From: JAQIBY01 sp051747965
GTDB lineage: Bacteria; Bacteroidota; Bacteroidia; Bacteroidales; ML635J-15
Length of the DNA: 51,411 nucleotides
Direction of reading: 5' to 3'
Assembly (NCBI GenBank): GCA_051747965.1
Contig: JBNJGS010000015.1
Span: forward strand, 1 to 51,411
This document shows, piece after piece, positions 22,631 to 31,604 of this stretch. Each line of letters opens with the position of its first letter. Positions within the stretch are counted from its first letter, which is position 1. The notes below the pieces were generated by a model. That model was not told the origin of the DNA, did not search any database, and saw only the letters and a program-made list of their open reading frames with translations. The position numbers were made by a program, and so were the translations under genes.

Positions 22631-25600
22631 ATGAAAAAATTACTTTTTGTTGTCATTGCAATGGGGATTGCAATGAGCGGATTCGCACAAACTGTTGATT
22701 ATTGGTGCGTTGACGGACGCGTTTATTTCAAAATCAACGATGATGTAGCCCTGAATGTAAGTCAAAACGAAAACGGGCAGATTAACCCAAAAGATGTTTA
22801 TTTTTTGCAGGATTTGATTGATGATTATCAAATTACAGAACTCAGTATGCCTTTCCTTTCTGCTGATTCTGATATCCTGCAAAGAACTTTCCGGATGGAT
22901 TTTGAGAAAATCCATGATGTTGAACAGTTGGTCAAAGACATGAACAATCTACCGGACATTGAATATGCTGAAAAAGCACCTTTGTTCAGGATTTCCATGG
23001 TGCCGGATGACCCGTATTATGGTGATGTTTCCGGTAGTTTCGGTACAGCGGCAGCCAACTGGCATTTAAGCAACATCAATGCAGAAACTGCATGGGATGT
23101 AACCACCGGAGACACCAACATTGTGGTGGCGGTACTTGACAATGCCATCTATGTTGATCATCCTGATCTGCAGAACAAAATTGTATCACAGGTTGATCTT
23201 GGAAACGGTGATAATGATCCCAACCCACCTGAAAGCACGTATATCTGGTCTCATGGCACACACAGTGCCGGCCTGGTAGGTGCAGAAAGCAATAACGGTA
23301 TTGGTGTTGCCTCCATTGGCTATGATGTAAGCATCATGGCTGTAAAACTTGGTGATGATGCCTCTGACGGACAGGCTATGGCTGCCGGATTTGAAGGAAT
23401 TGTCTGGGCTGCTGATAACGGAGCCGATGTCATCAACATGTCATGGGGGTCACCACAGTATTTTGCCACCATGCAGAATACTGTCAACTATGCCTATAAT
23501 AAAGGCTGTGTGATGGTAGGTGCTGCCGGGAATAATGGCAACGGCATGGAAACTCAAATGAACCCGGACATTCCGGTCAATTATGTGGGATACCCTGCTG
23601 CCCTGGATCATGTAATTGCAGTTGGGTCCAACGATGTGGGTGATAACAAATCCGATTTTTCAAATTATGGCACCTGGATAGATGTACTTGCTCCGGGCGG
23701 CTATTATAATGATGGACTATGGGGAATTGGTGCCTTTACAGTACTTTCAACAACTGCAAGTGAAGCCGGAGGATCAGGTTCACTTCTTGACGGCACTGGC
23801 GGTGGTGCTGCAGAATATGGTGTTAGCGGACAGTTTGACGTTATGCAGGGAACGTCCATGGCAGCACCGGTAACCTCAGGTCTTTGCGGCCTGATACTTT
23901 CTGCCAACCCCGATCTGACACCCGAAGAGCTTACTGCAATACTGAAATCCACATGTGAAGATGTAGATGCACAAAACACAGAATTTATTGACAGCATCGG
24001 TGCAGGCCGTATCAATGCAGCAGCAGCGGTGCAGGCCGCAACAGATTCCATTGCCCCGCTGGTGGCAGACTTTGAAGCCAGCCAGGTGGTTATTCCGGTT
24101 GATGGAACTGTTGATTTCACTGATCTGAGTACCGGAACTCCAAGTAGCTGGAGCTGGACCTTTGAAGGCGGCATACCTGCCACAAGTACAGAACAAAACC
24201 CCGCCGCAATAAGCTATGAAGAAGCAGGCGTATATCAGGTAAGCCTGATTGCTTCTGACGGCACCAATACTGACACAGAAGTAAAAACAGCTTTTATTAT
24301 TGTTGGTGGCGGCACCGGAGGAGCTGAATCCGCGTGGATACCCCAAAACACACATTTTGAGAACCAGTTCAGGGGTGTTGTCCAGACTGCCATTGCCGAT
24401 CAGAACACTGCATGGATACTTACTTATGACGGAACCGGTGGATCAGTAACCAAGGATTTTGCACGCACAGCTGATGGCGGTGATACCTGGATGCCTGACA
24501 CCATTGATGCTCCGGATGAGCTTGCGCCCGGCTGTATAACCGCAGTTGACGACATGAATGCATGGGTGGCCATGTACGATGTCAACGGAGGAGGTGGAAT
24601 TTTTCATACAAATAACGGGGGTACCAGCTGGACAGAACAAACAACAGCTGCCTTTGACGGAACATCCTCATTCCCCAATGTGATACATATGTTCAATGCC
24701 AATGAAGGCTTTTGCATGGGCGACCCCGAAGGCGGGGAATTTGAAGTTTACACAACCTCCGACGGTGGCACCAACTGGATACGGGTTGACGGAGCTGACC
24801 TCCCTGACCCACTGACAGACGAAATGGGATGGACAGGTGTATATGATGCAGTTGGAGATGTGGCATGGTTTGGCACAAACAACGGACGCATATACAAAAC
24901 CAGCGACAAGGGCGCCACATGGGAAGTACTGACAACCGGAGAAGACAATGTAAGCCGGATCAGCATGACCGATGAAGACAATGGTTTTATCATTGCTCAG
25001 GTACAGGATCAGACTACAGGACAAATTACCAGTTGGGCCATGCGCAAAACTGAAAATGGGGGTCAGACCTGGGAAACCATCAGTATTCCCGAAGAAGAAC
25101 AACCTTCTGACATTTCTGCTGTCCCGGGTCATCCCGGAATGTTGATTTCTGTGAAAATCTCACAGACAACAGAAGAAAACTTCTCGGCTTACTCAATGGA
25201 TTACGGAACAAACTGGACTATGCTCGACGACTCAATCCAGTACACAAACGTACAGATGATGAATGAAAATGTCGGATGGGCAGGCGGATTCAATATGGAT
25301 GAAAATTCCGGCGGAATATACAAATGGGCAGGTATTCCCGGGATGACTGATCCCTACTTTACCTCATCTCCGGTAACAGAAATTATCATGAGCGAAAATT
25401 ATACTTATAATATCACAGCAGAAGATCCGGAAGGACTGCCCCTGACCATCAGTGAAATCACCACCCCTGAGTGGCTCACCCTGGTTGACAATGGTGATGG
25501 AACTGCCACACTCTCCGGAACAGCTCCTGACATTGCACTGGAAAGTGAAACCTTTGCCGTGGAATTGGAAGTAAGCAACGGCGATGGAACAGGAAGTCAG

Positions 25601-26155
25601 GACTTCATCATCACCGTTCTCACATCCAACCAGGCACCGGAAATCACTTCCTCTCCCCTGACTGATGCCATCGTTGATGAAGCATACAATTACACTGTGA
25701 TTGCTGATGATCCGGATGATGATGATCTGAGCTTTACTCTGATTGAAGGACCGGCATGGATGAGCATGACTGACAATGGCGACGGCACAGCAGATCTTAG
25801 CGGCACACCGGATGCCACCAGTACTTTCGGCCTTCCGGTAGAAGTCAGTGTCAGTGATGGCATGTTTGATGATTCCCAAAGCTTTTCAATTGTCATCACG
25901 GAAAGCTCTGTATTTGATTTTGGGTTTGGCACAGTCAACATCTACCCAAATCCATCAACCGGACAATTTGCCATTGAAAATTGCCAGGGCGTAAAATATG
26001 AAATCTACAGCCTGGATGGACGTCTTATTTCCAATGGTAAAATTGAAAACAATCTACACAAAATTCAGCTTGAAGATGAGGGACAGGGCATTTACCTTCT
26101 CAAACTCAGCAGTGCAGATCATAATGGCACAATCAAACTCCAGGTAATCAAATAA
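22631..26155 (+). CDS. Modular S8 subtilase with PKD, Asp-box and cadherin-like domains, T9SS cargo
   Basis: This 1174-residue secreted peptidase has a signal peptide (residues 1-19) and an inhibitor-like propeptide to about 125. The subtilisin domain carries the triad Asp170 (AVLDNAIYVDHPD), His208 (SHGTHSAG) and Ser409 (GTSMAAPVTSG), and the oxyanion Asn in GAAGNNGNG. Residues about 477-558 are a PKD domain (ADFEAS, WTFEGG). Residues about 566-900 hold Asp-box/BNR-type repeats (ADGGDTW, NNGGTSW, SDGGTNW, SDKGATW, ENGGQTW), forming a probable beta-propeller. Two cadherin-like/Ig domains follow at about 905-1090 (DNGDGTATLSG, DNGDGTADLSG). The end is a T9SS type A domain (IYPNPSTG ... GIYLLKL ... 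KLQVIK). It is probably an extracellular protease for nutrition or surface processing. Confidence 0.92.
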   Translation: MKKLLFVVIAMGIAMSGFAQTVDYWCVDGRVYFKINDDVALNVSQNENGQINPKDVYFLQDLIDDYQITELSMPFLSADSDILQRTFRMDFEKIHDVEQLVKDMNNLPDIEYAEKAPLFRISMVPDDPYYGDVSGSFGTAAANWHLSNINAETAWDVTTGDTNIVVAVLDNAIYVDHPDLQNKIVSQVDLGNGDNDPNPPESTYIWSHGTHSAGLVGAESNNGIGVASIGYDVSIMAVKLGDDASDGQAMAAGFEGIVWAADNGADVINMSWGSPQYFATMQNTVNYAYNKGCVMVGAAGNNGNGMETQMNPDIPVNYVGYPAALDHVIAVGSNDVGDNKSDFSNYGTWIDVLAPGGYYNDGLWGIGAFTVLSTTASEAGGSGSLLDGTGGGAAEYGVSGQFDVMQGTSMAAPVTSGLCGLILSANPDLTPEELTAILKSTCEDVDAQNTEFIDSIGAGRINAAAAVQAATDSIAPLVADFEASQVVIPVDGTVDFTDLSTGTPSSWSWTFEGGIPATSTEQNPAAISYEEAGVYQVSLIASDGTNTDTEVKTAFIIVGGGTGGAESAWIPQNTHFENQFRGVVQTAIADQNTAWILTYDGTGGSVTKDFARTADGGDTWMPDTIDAPDELAPGCITAVDDMNAWVAMYDVNGGGGIFHTNNGGTSWTEQTTAAFDGTSSFPNVIHMFNANEGFCMGDPEGGEFEVYTTSDGGTNWIRVDGADLPDPLTDEMGWTGVYDAVGDVAWFGTNNGRIYKTSDKGATWEVLTTGEDNVSRISMTDEDNGFIIAQVQDQTTGQITSWAMRKTENGGQTWETISIPEEEQPSDISAVPGHPGMLISVKISQTTEENFSAYSMDYGTNWTMLDDSIQYTNVQMMNENVGWAGGFNMDENSGGIYKWAGIPGMTDPYFTSSPVTEIIMSENYTYNITAEDPEGLPLTISEITTPEWLTLVDNGDGTATLSGTAPDIALESETFAVELEVSNGDGTGSQDFIITVLTSNQAPEITSSPLTDAIVDEAYNYTVIADDPDDDDLSFTLIEGPAWMSMTDNGDGTADLSGTPDATSTFGLPVEVSVSDGMFDDSQSFSIVITESSVFDFGFGTVNIYPNPSTGQFAIENCQGVKYEIYSLDGRLISNGKIENNLHKIQLEDEGQGIYLLKLSSADHNGTIKLQVIK

Positions 26156-26176
26156 AACCTGATATTTACAATCCAG

Positions 26177-26207
26177 AAAGGCTGTCTTTACCGGGCAGCC
26201 TTTTTTT
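26177..26207 (+). terminator. Rho-independent terminator after the S8 peptidase gene
   Basis: The arms AAAGGCTGTC and GGGCAGCCTTT (with one G-T pair) enclose a short loop and run into TTTTTTT. It lies 21 bp after the stop codon at 26155. Confidence 0.85.
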
Positions 26208-26211
26208 GGCT

Positions 26212-26245
26212 AAAAAAAACCGCCTTCTGCGACAGAAAACGGTTT
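26212..26245 (-). terminator. Rho-independent terminator after the threonine-synthase-like gene
   Basis: On the minus strand AAACCG pairs with CGGTTT, and an inner TTCTG pairs with CAGAA around a 3-nt loop; a symmetric two-base internal loop separates the two stems. Eight T residues follow. It lies 27 bp beyond the stop at 26272. Together with the neighbour at 26177-26207 it gives each of the converging units its own terminator. Confidence 0.85.
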
Positions 26246-26271
26246 CATATTGTAAAAAAGGCAATCAATAA

Positions 26272-27591
26272 TTAATCAATACGGGAAATCAATTCCGCAC
26301 GCAAAGCCTCACGATCGTGTATTTTACAATCATCCAGTGAGGAAACATTATCGGTAATATAAATCAGTTCTTCCATAAACTGAGGTGCCCGGCTAACACC
26401 TTCTCCGGTATTTACCAGAACACATTCACCATCCTGAATGAGATTTTCTTTGAGAGCATTCAGGAAGCCACCCATACAAACGGCGGAAGCGGGTCCTATT
26501 GGTACTTTGGTTTCATATCCTATCCAGCGGGCAATGTCATGGATTTTATCTTCTTTCATCTGAATGATGCTGCCATTTGTGCGTCTGACCAGTTCTGAAA
26601 TCAGCGGATATGTTCCCGGTTTACCGGTAGCCAGTGTAGGCACGCTGGTGGGTGGATTTTCAATCACCGGAAAATCCCGGTTCCATCCTTCGGGAAAATT
26701 ATTTTCTACTGCACTTTGCCATGCCATTGCCATAGGCGGACATTTGTCCGGCTGCACCAGTATCTGACGTGGCATTGGCTGGTCAAAAACAGTACCTTCG
26801 GCATCCCGCAAGGCTTTCTCAATAGCTATGGGACCGGTACCACCGGACAATGCCTGAACATATACATCTGGCAATTTGCCCATTTGCCTGATCCATTCAT
26901 ACACCATGGTCTTTTTTGCCTCAACCCTTAAAGGATCAACATTACCACCGGTCATCAGCATATTGTGCTTTTTTGCAAAATCTGCTGCAATCTCTTTGGC
27001 CATGGCATAATCACCCTGTACCCTGAACACTTTTTGTCCGTACAAATTAATTTCTGATTCCGATGCCTTCAGGGCATCAACGGGCATAAAAATATAGGCA
27101 TTGATGCCGGCCATGGCAAGATATTTGGCAAAAGATGTTGCTGTATTGCCTGTACTGGCAACCACATAATCTTTCACGCCTTCTTCCTTCAGGACACTTG
27201 CTGCAAGGCTGGCGGCAACATCCTTAAATGTGCCGGTGCCCCCGTTTTTATCATTCCGGTACACCCAGACCTCAAGGCTGAGTCCGTGTTTTTCTTTGGC
27301 GTAGTCTTCAAGAAATCCCCAACGTTCTACGGGGATTGCTCCTTCTTTGAAAGAAATAATGTTGCTTTTGGAATTCAAGGGCAAATAATCAAAATAATGC
27401 CAAAGCGATTCAATCTCGCAGTCAGGAATTTCCATGAGTTTTTCAAGGCCGGAAAAATCTATGGGATATTTGGCTTCAACATGTTTGGCACCGCATTCAG
27501 GACAGACCTGATTGTTTGCAAACCAGCTGCTGAATCCGTCAAATTCATTCCCACAATTGGTGCACCTTAAGATAAATTTTTTGTTCTGCAT
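26272..27591 (-). CDS. Threonine-synthase-like PLP enzyme, candidate cysteate synthase
   Basis: This 439-residue protein is a fold-type II PLP enzyme. An N-terminal zinc ribbon (Cys10, Cys13, Cys30, Cys33: CTNCG ... CPECG) precedes the catalytic domain. The PLP lysine is Lys123 in GGTGTFKDVAAS; ASTGNTATSFA binds the cofactor phosphate side. Later segments are QALSGGTGPIAIE, PPMAMAWQSA and PIGPASAVCMGG. It would normally be called threonine synthase (thrC). However, the layout of ribbon, Q-A-x-x-G-G-T-G and P-M-x-x-A-W-Q resembles, from memory, the archaeal cysteate synthase that makes L-cysteate from phosphoserine and sulfite. It lies 10 bp downstream of an alpha-oxoamine synthase, and no other threonine-pathway gene is nearby. 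The PLP family is certain; the choice between threonine and cysteate synthase is open, with cysteate favoured by context. Confidence 0.85.
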   Translation of the reverse strand: MQNKKFILRCTNCGNEFDGFSSWFANNQVCPECGAKHVEAKYPIDFSGLEKLMEIPDCEIESLWHYFDYLPLNSKSNIISFKEGAIPVERWGFLEDYAKEKHGLSLEVWVYRNDKNGGTGTFKDVAASLAASVLKEEGVKDYVVASTGNTATSFAKYLAMAGINAYIFMPVDALKASESEINLYGQKVFRVQGDYAMAKEIAADFAKKHNMLMTGGNVDPLRVEAKKTMVYEWIRQMGKLPDVYVQALSGGTGPIAIEKALRDAEGTVFDQPMPRQILVQPDKCPPMAMAWQSAVENNFPEGWNRDFPVIENPPTSVPTLATGKPGTYPLISELVRRTNGSIIQMKEDKIHDIARWIGYETKVPIGPASAVCMGGFLNALKENLIQDGECVLVNTGEGVSRAPQFMEELIYITDNVSSLDDCKIHDREALRAELISRID

Positions 27592-27601
27592 TGTATTGGT
27601 C

Positions 27602-28855
27602 TTAGTCAGTAGCCATATTTTTTACTTCACCCTGGCGATATTCTCCAGCTTCAAGTTTTTCCCGGATGGCAGAAAAAGCTTCCAGCGTTTCCTCAACATC
27701 ATCCAGAGTATGCACTGCTGTTGGTATCAGGCGTAACATGATGGTATCTTTCGGCACAACAGGATAAACAACAATGGAACTAAAAATGCTGTAGTTTTCA
27801 CGCAGGTCAACAACTGCATTTGTACCTTCTACCACGCCACCTTCAAAATAAACAGGAGTCACAGGTGATTCCGTATTTCCGATATCAAATCCACGCTCTT
27901 TAAGGCCGCTTTGGAGGGCATTGGCGATTTTCCAGAGGTTGTTTTTGTGTGAAGGATCATTTTTCAGCAGCTCAAGGCGTTTCAGAGCACCTTTGACCAT
28001 TGGCATTGGCAATGATTTGGCAAAAGTCTGAGACCGCATATTGTAACGCAGGTAATCAACAATATCTTTTTCGGATGCTACAAAAGCACCGATACCGGCC
28101 ATGGATTTGGCAAAGGTTGAGAAATACACATCAATTTCATCCTGCACTCCGTAATGTTCTGCCACTCCGGCACCGGTTTTCCCCATGGTACCAAAACCAT
28201 GCGCATCATCCACGAGCAAACGGAAGTTATGTTTTTTCTTGAGTTCGGCGATTTTATCCAGATGACCAAGGTCTCCGGCCATACCAAAAACGCCTTCGGT
28301 AATGACAAGTACACCACCACCCTGGCGGTCAGCAATTTTCTCAGCTCTTCCAAGCTGCTTATCAAGATTTTCAATATCATTGTGAGGATAAACAAAACGT
28401 TTTCCCATATGCAGACGCATGCCATCAAGTATACAGGCATGAGATTCAGAATCATAAACAATCACATCACGACGATCAACGAGGGCATCGATTATGGAAA
28501 CCATACCCTGGTAACCATAATTGAGCAGGAAAGCATCGGGATGACCAACAAAATCAGCAAGATTCCTTTCCAGTTCTTCATGAAATTTCGTGTGTCCTGA
28601 CATCATCCGGGCACCCATGGGATAAGCCATGCCATATTCTTTGGCTGCATCAGCATCAGCTTTCCTTACCTCAGGATGATTGGCAAGCCCAAGGTAATTG
28701 TTGAGGCTCCAGGTCAACACCTCTTTACCATTAAACATCATCCGTGGCTTAATCTCACCTTCAAGCTTAGGGAAGGTGAAATATCCGTGTGACTTTTCCT
28801 GGTAGCGGCCCAGAGGACCTCTCTCTTTTCTGACTTTATTAAAAATATCTGCCAT
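27602..28855 (-). CDS. Alpha-oxoamine synthase, candidate cysteate acyltransferase of sulfonolipid synthesis
   Basis: This 417-residue fold-type I PLP enzyme joins an amino acid to an acyl thioester with loss of CO2. Landmarks are NNYLGLANHPEVR, GARMMSGHTKFH, LLNYGYQGM, DSESHACILDG, VDDAHGFGTMG and the PLP lysine Lys250 in STFAKSMAGIG. Relatives include glycine C-acetyltransferase, 8-amino-7-oxononanoate synthase and serine palmitoyltransferase. This one differs from typical BioF/Kbl in its long N-terminal segment (GPLGRYQEKSHGYFTFP) and the F-A-K-S active site; from memory it fits a Bacteroidota subgroup. Paired with a threonine-synthase-like gene, cysteate plus acyl-ACP to 3-oxocapnine is the most economical reading. 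Serine palmitoyltransferase is the main alternative. It is the first gene of the operon, behind a good promoter. Confidence 0.85.
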   Translation of the reverse strand: MADIFNKVRKERGPLGRYQEKSHGYFTFPKLEGEIKPRMMFNGKEVLTWSLNNYLGLANHPEVRKADADAAKEYGMAYPMGARMMSGHTKFHEELERNLADFVGHPDAFLLNYGYQGMVSIIDALVDRRDVIVYDSESHACILDGMRLHMGKRFVYPHNDIENLDKQLGRAEKIADRQGGGVLVITEGVFGMAGDLGHLDKIAELKKKHNFRLLVDDAHGFGTMGKTGAGVAEHYGVQDEIDVYFSTFAKSMAGIGAFVASEKDIVDYLRYNMRSQTFAKSLPMPMVKGALKRLELLKNDPSHKNNLWKIANALQSGLKERGFDIGNTESPVTPVYFEGGVVEGTNAVVDLRENYSIFSSIVVYPVVPKDTIMLRLIPTAVHTLDDVEETLEAFSAIREKLEAGEYRQGEVKNMATD

Positions 28856-28898
28856 GATGGTTTGATTAAATATTAAACAAATTACAGTTCAAAATAAG

Positions 28899-28913
28899 GT
28901 GCAATTTTTGCAC
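28899..28913 (-). promoter_or_regulatory. Palindrome at the predicted transcription start of the PLP operon
   Basis: GTGCAA-TTT-TTGCAC is a perfect 6-bp inverted repeat with a 3-nt centre. It covers the position where transcription should begin, 4-8 nt beyond the -7 box at 28918-28925. Such a location suits a repressor operator. No regulator gene is adjacent. Confidence 0.4.
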
Positions 28914-28917
28914 AATG

Positions 28918-28948
28918 CAAATGTATCTGTATGATATAAGCTTACAAA
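28918..28948 (-). promoter_or_regulatory. Bacteroidota-type promoter of the PLP operon
   Basis: On the minus strand TTTG (28948-28945) is followed after 19 nt by TACATTTG (28925-28918). Both match the Bacteroidota sigma consensus (-33 TTTG, -7 TAnnTTTG) at the correct spacing. The leader to the ATG at 28855 would be about 55-60 nt. It is the best promoter in the window. Confidence 0.7.
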
Positions 28949-29022
28949 GTAATTAATACGAAAATCAATTGGTATTTCTGCGCATTAAGATACGTATTTT
29001 TACTAAGTCCGCAAATTGTTTC

Positions 29023-30903
29023 TCAGCTTCGCTCACTCAGTTCAAGCCAACGCATTTCCTTTTCATCCAGTTCATCGGTCAGGGCAGAAAATTCCTTTGA
29101 TGCTTTCATCAATTCATCCGCCTCAAGTGTTCCACTGTTCATCGCTTTTTCCACTTCATTTTTCTGTTCAGTAAGTCGGGAAATGTCCTTTTCAAGCTGC
29201 TCGTATTCACGTTTTTCTTTATAGGACAATCGATTCCTGTAGGAATTTTTCGGGGTACCGGAAAAGGCCGGTTTTTCTTTTTGCCTTTGTTTTGAAGCCC
29301 GGTATTTGTCAATCATTTCTTTTTCCTCTTGTGCTGAGCGATATACAGAATAATTGCCGGGGAAATCCTTGATAGTTCCCTGACCGTCAAAGACAAAAAG
29401 GTGATCAACAATTTTATCCATAAAATACCGGTCATGAGAAACGATGAGCACACAGCCATCAAAGTTCATGAGATAATCTTCAAGTACCTGCAGGCTGATG
29501 ATATCCAGGTCATTGGTAGGCTCATCAAGAATTAAAAAATTGGGCTTTTTGATAAGCACAGAACACAGGTAAAGCCGGCGCTTTTCCCCACCACTCAGCC
29601 TGGAAATTTTTTGTTGTTGTTTTTCCACCGGGAACATAAAATACAGAAGAAACTGTCTGGCTGTAAACACCTTATCTTTACCCAGATCCACTGCTTCAGC
29701 GATTTTGCTGATGGCATCAATCACGCGTTCATTTTCATCAAATGCCAGCCCATCCTGCCGGTAATATGCCAGCTTAAGGGTGCTGCCGGTTTCAATTCTG
29801 CCTGTATCGGGCTTAATTGTACCTGCCAGTAATTCCAGGAAAGTGGTTTTCCCTGAACCATTATCACCCACAATACCGACTTTTTCACCTTTGACAAATT
29901 TGTAGTTGAAATTCTTAAAAAGCAGCTTGTTGTCATATCCTTTGGAGACATCATGCAAATCAAAAACTTTTCTTCCCAGCCGCGTTGATGGCACAGAAAT
30001 ATGCAATTGATCATCCTGCTTTTTTCTGGCCTTTTCTTTCAACTCATAATAATTATCCTCCCTGAATTTTGCTTTTGTGCCCCGGGCTTTGGGCATACGA
30101 CGCATCCACTCCTCTTCTGTTTTCAGAAGATTGGCAGCTTTTTCGGCATTGGCCATTTCATTGGCTTTTCGCTCTTGTCGTTTCTGCAGATAATAGGAGT
30201 AATTGCCCTTGTATGGGTATATGCGGTTATCATCCAGTTCAAGAATGGTATTACAAACACGATCAAGGAAATATCTGTCATGTGTAACCATCAGCAGGGA
30301 TTTTCCGGATTTCATGAGAAATTGTTCCAGCCATTCAATCATGCTCAGATCAAGGTGGTTGGTTGGTTCATCAAGAATAAGCAGATCCGGTTCTTCAAGC
30401 AGAACAGCAGCCAGTGCTACGCGCTTTTGCTCCCCACCGCTTAACATACCCAGACGTTTTTCCGTTTGGGTGATTTTCAGGCTTGACAAAACCTGTTTTA
30501 CTTTCAGTTCTGTATCCCAGGCATTGTGGCTGTCCATGGCATCCATGCAGGATTGCAGATGTTCAGGATCATCACTGCTCAGTGCTTTTTGATAATCCCT
30601 GACTGCATTCATGGTTGGGGAGCTCAAACTAAACACAGCATCCATCACTGATTTACCGGAATCCAGAATGATATCCTGGGGCAGGTAGCCAATGCGCAGG
30701 TCATTACGCTTAGTAACCTTTCCCTCATCGGGCACTTCTTCACCCGCCAGGATTCCGAGTATGGTAGATTTGCCTGTTCCGTTTTTGGCAATAAGAGCGG
30801 TCTTATCGCCTTCGGAAATGCCAAGTGATATATTCTCAAACAACAACAAATCGCCGTATCTTTTGCTGATATTCTCGGCCTGCAATAAACTAATTCTGCC
30901 CAT
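29023..30903 (-). CDS. ABC-F family ATPase, Uup-like
   Basis: This is a 626-residue soluble protein with two ABC ATPase domains and no membrane segments. First domain: Walker A AKNGTGKST, signature LSGGEQKRVALA, Walker B LLILDEPTNHLD. Second domain: GDNGSGKTT, LSGGEKRRLYLC, FLILDEPTNDLD. Between them lies the ABC-F linker (RRMPKARGTKAKFRED). The C-terminal coiled coil (EYEQLEKDISRLTEQKNEVE) is the Uup-type extension. ABC-F proteins act on the ribosomal E site to resolve stalled translation. The preferred start is the ATG at 30903; a GTG at 30912 is in frame. It overlaps the end of trmD by 14 bp, so the two are translationally linked. Confidence 0.92.
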   Translation of the reverse strand: MGRISLLQAENISKRYGDLLLFENISLGISEGDKTALIAKNGTGKSTILGILAGEEVPDEGKVTKRNDLRIGYLPQDIILDSGKSVMDAVFSLSSPTMNAVRDYQKALSSDDPEHLQSCMDAMDSHNAWDTELKVKQVLSSLKITQTEKRLGMLSGGEQKRVALAAVLLEEPDLLILDEPTNHLDLSMIEWLEQFLMKSGKSLLMVTHDRYFLDRVCNTILELDDNRIYPYKGNYSYYLQKRQERKANEMANAEKAANLLKTEEEWMRRMPKARGTKAKFREDNYYELKEKARKKQDDQLHISVPSTRLGRKVFDLHDVSKGYDNKLLFKNFNYKFVKGEKVGIVGDNGSGKTTFLELLAGTIKPDTGRIETGSTLKLAYYRQDGLAFDENERVIDAISKIAEAVDLGKDKVFTARQFLLYFMFPVEKQQQKISRLSGGEKRRLYLCSVLIKKPNFLILDEPTNDLDIISLQVLEDYLMNFDGCVLIVSHDRYFMDKIVDHLFVFDGQGTIKDFPGNYSVYRSAQEEKEMIDKYRASKQRQKEKPAFSGTPKNSYRNRLSYKEKREYEQLEKDISRLTEQKNEVEKAMNSGTLEADELMKASKEFSALTDELDEKEMRWLELSERS

Positions 30904-31588
30904 GATCTTCACCCTTATTTAGCAATTCAGGCCGCAACTCTTTTGTTCTTTCCAGAGCTTTGGCTTCCTTCCAGTCATCTATCTTTTTAAAATTACCGCT
31001 TGTGAGCACTTCAGGAACATGCCAGCCCTTATACTCTGCAGGGCGTGTATACACCGGAGGGGAAAGCATATTGTCCTGAAAAGAATCACTCAGGGCAGAG
31101 CTTTCATCAGACAACACGCCGGGAATGAGCCTGACAATGCTATCGGTCATAACAGCTGCGGCCAGTTCTCCTCCTGTCATGACAAAATCGCCTATGCTGA
31201 TTTCCTTTGTCACAAGATGCTCTCTGATGCGATGATCAACGCCTTTATAATGTCCGCACAAAATAATCAGGTTGGATTTCAGTGAAAGTTGATTTGCCAT
31301 GGGCTGATCAAATTGTTCTCCGTCTGGAGAAGTATAAATCACTTCTTCGTAATCACGTTCTTTTTTCAGGGAAGAGATACACTGATCCACAGGTTCAATC
31401 ATCATCACCATACCTGCATCATTACCATAGGCGTAATCATCCACCTGCCTGTGTTTTCCCAGGCCAAATTCCCGCAAATCATGTAAATGAATTTCTGCAA
31501 GACCCTTGTTCTGTGCCCGTTTTATAATGGAATGGCTCAGTGGACTCTCAAGCAATTCAGGCAGGACTGTGATAATATCTATACGCAT
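30890..31588 (-). CDS. trmD: tRNA (guanine-37-N1)-methyltransferase TrmD
   Basis: This 232-residue SPOUT-fold enzyme methylates G37 next to the anticodon, preventing +1 slippage. Landmarks are MRIDIITVLPELLESPL, LREFGLGKHRQVDDYAYG, LCGHYKGVDHR, the trefoil-knot segment SIGDFVMTGGE and MTDSIVRLIPGVL with the catalytic Asp, then LSPPVYTRPAEYKG. In the usual YGGGAGM motif the second and third Gly are replaced by Asn-Asp (YGNDAGM), a change worth noting. It precedes the Uup-like gene with a 14-bp overlap. A perfect -7 box lies 17 nt upstream. Confidence 0.95.
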   Translation of the reverse strand: MRIDIITVLPELLESPLSHSIIKRAQNKGLAEIHLHDLREFGLGKHRQVDDYAYGNDAGMVMMIEPVDQCISSLKKERDYEEVIYTSPDGEQFDQPMANQLSLKSNLIILCGHYKGVDHRIREHLVTKEISIGDFVMTGGELAAAVMTDSIVRLIPGVLSDESSALSDSFQDNMLSPPVYTRPAEYKGWHVPEVLTSGNFKKIDDWKEAKALERTKELRPELLNKGEDHGQN

Positions 31589-31604
31589 TGTTCTGTAATT
31601 TTTG

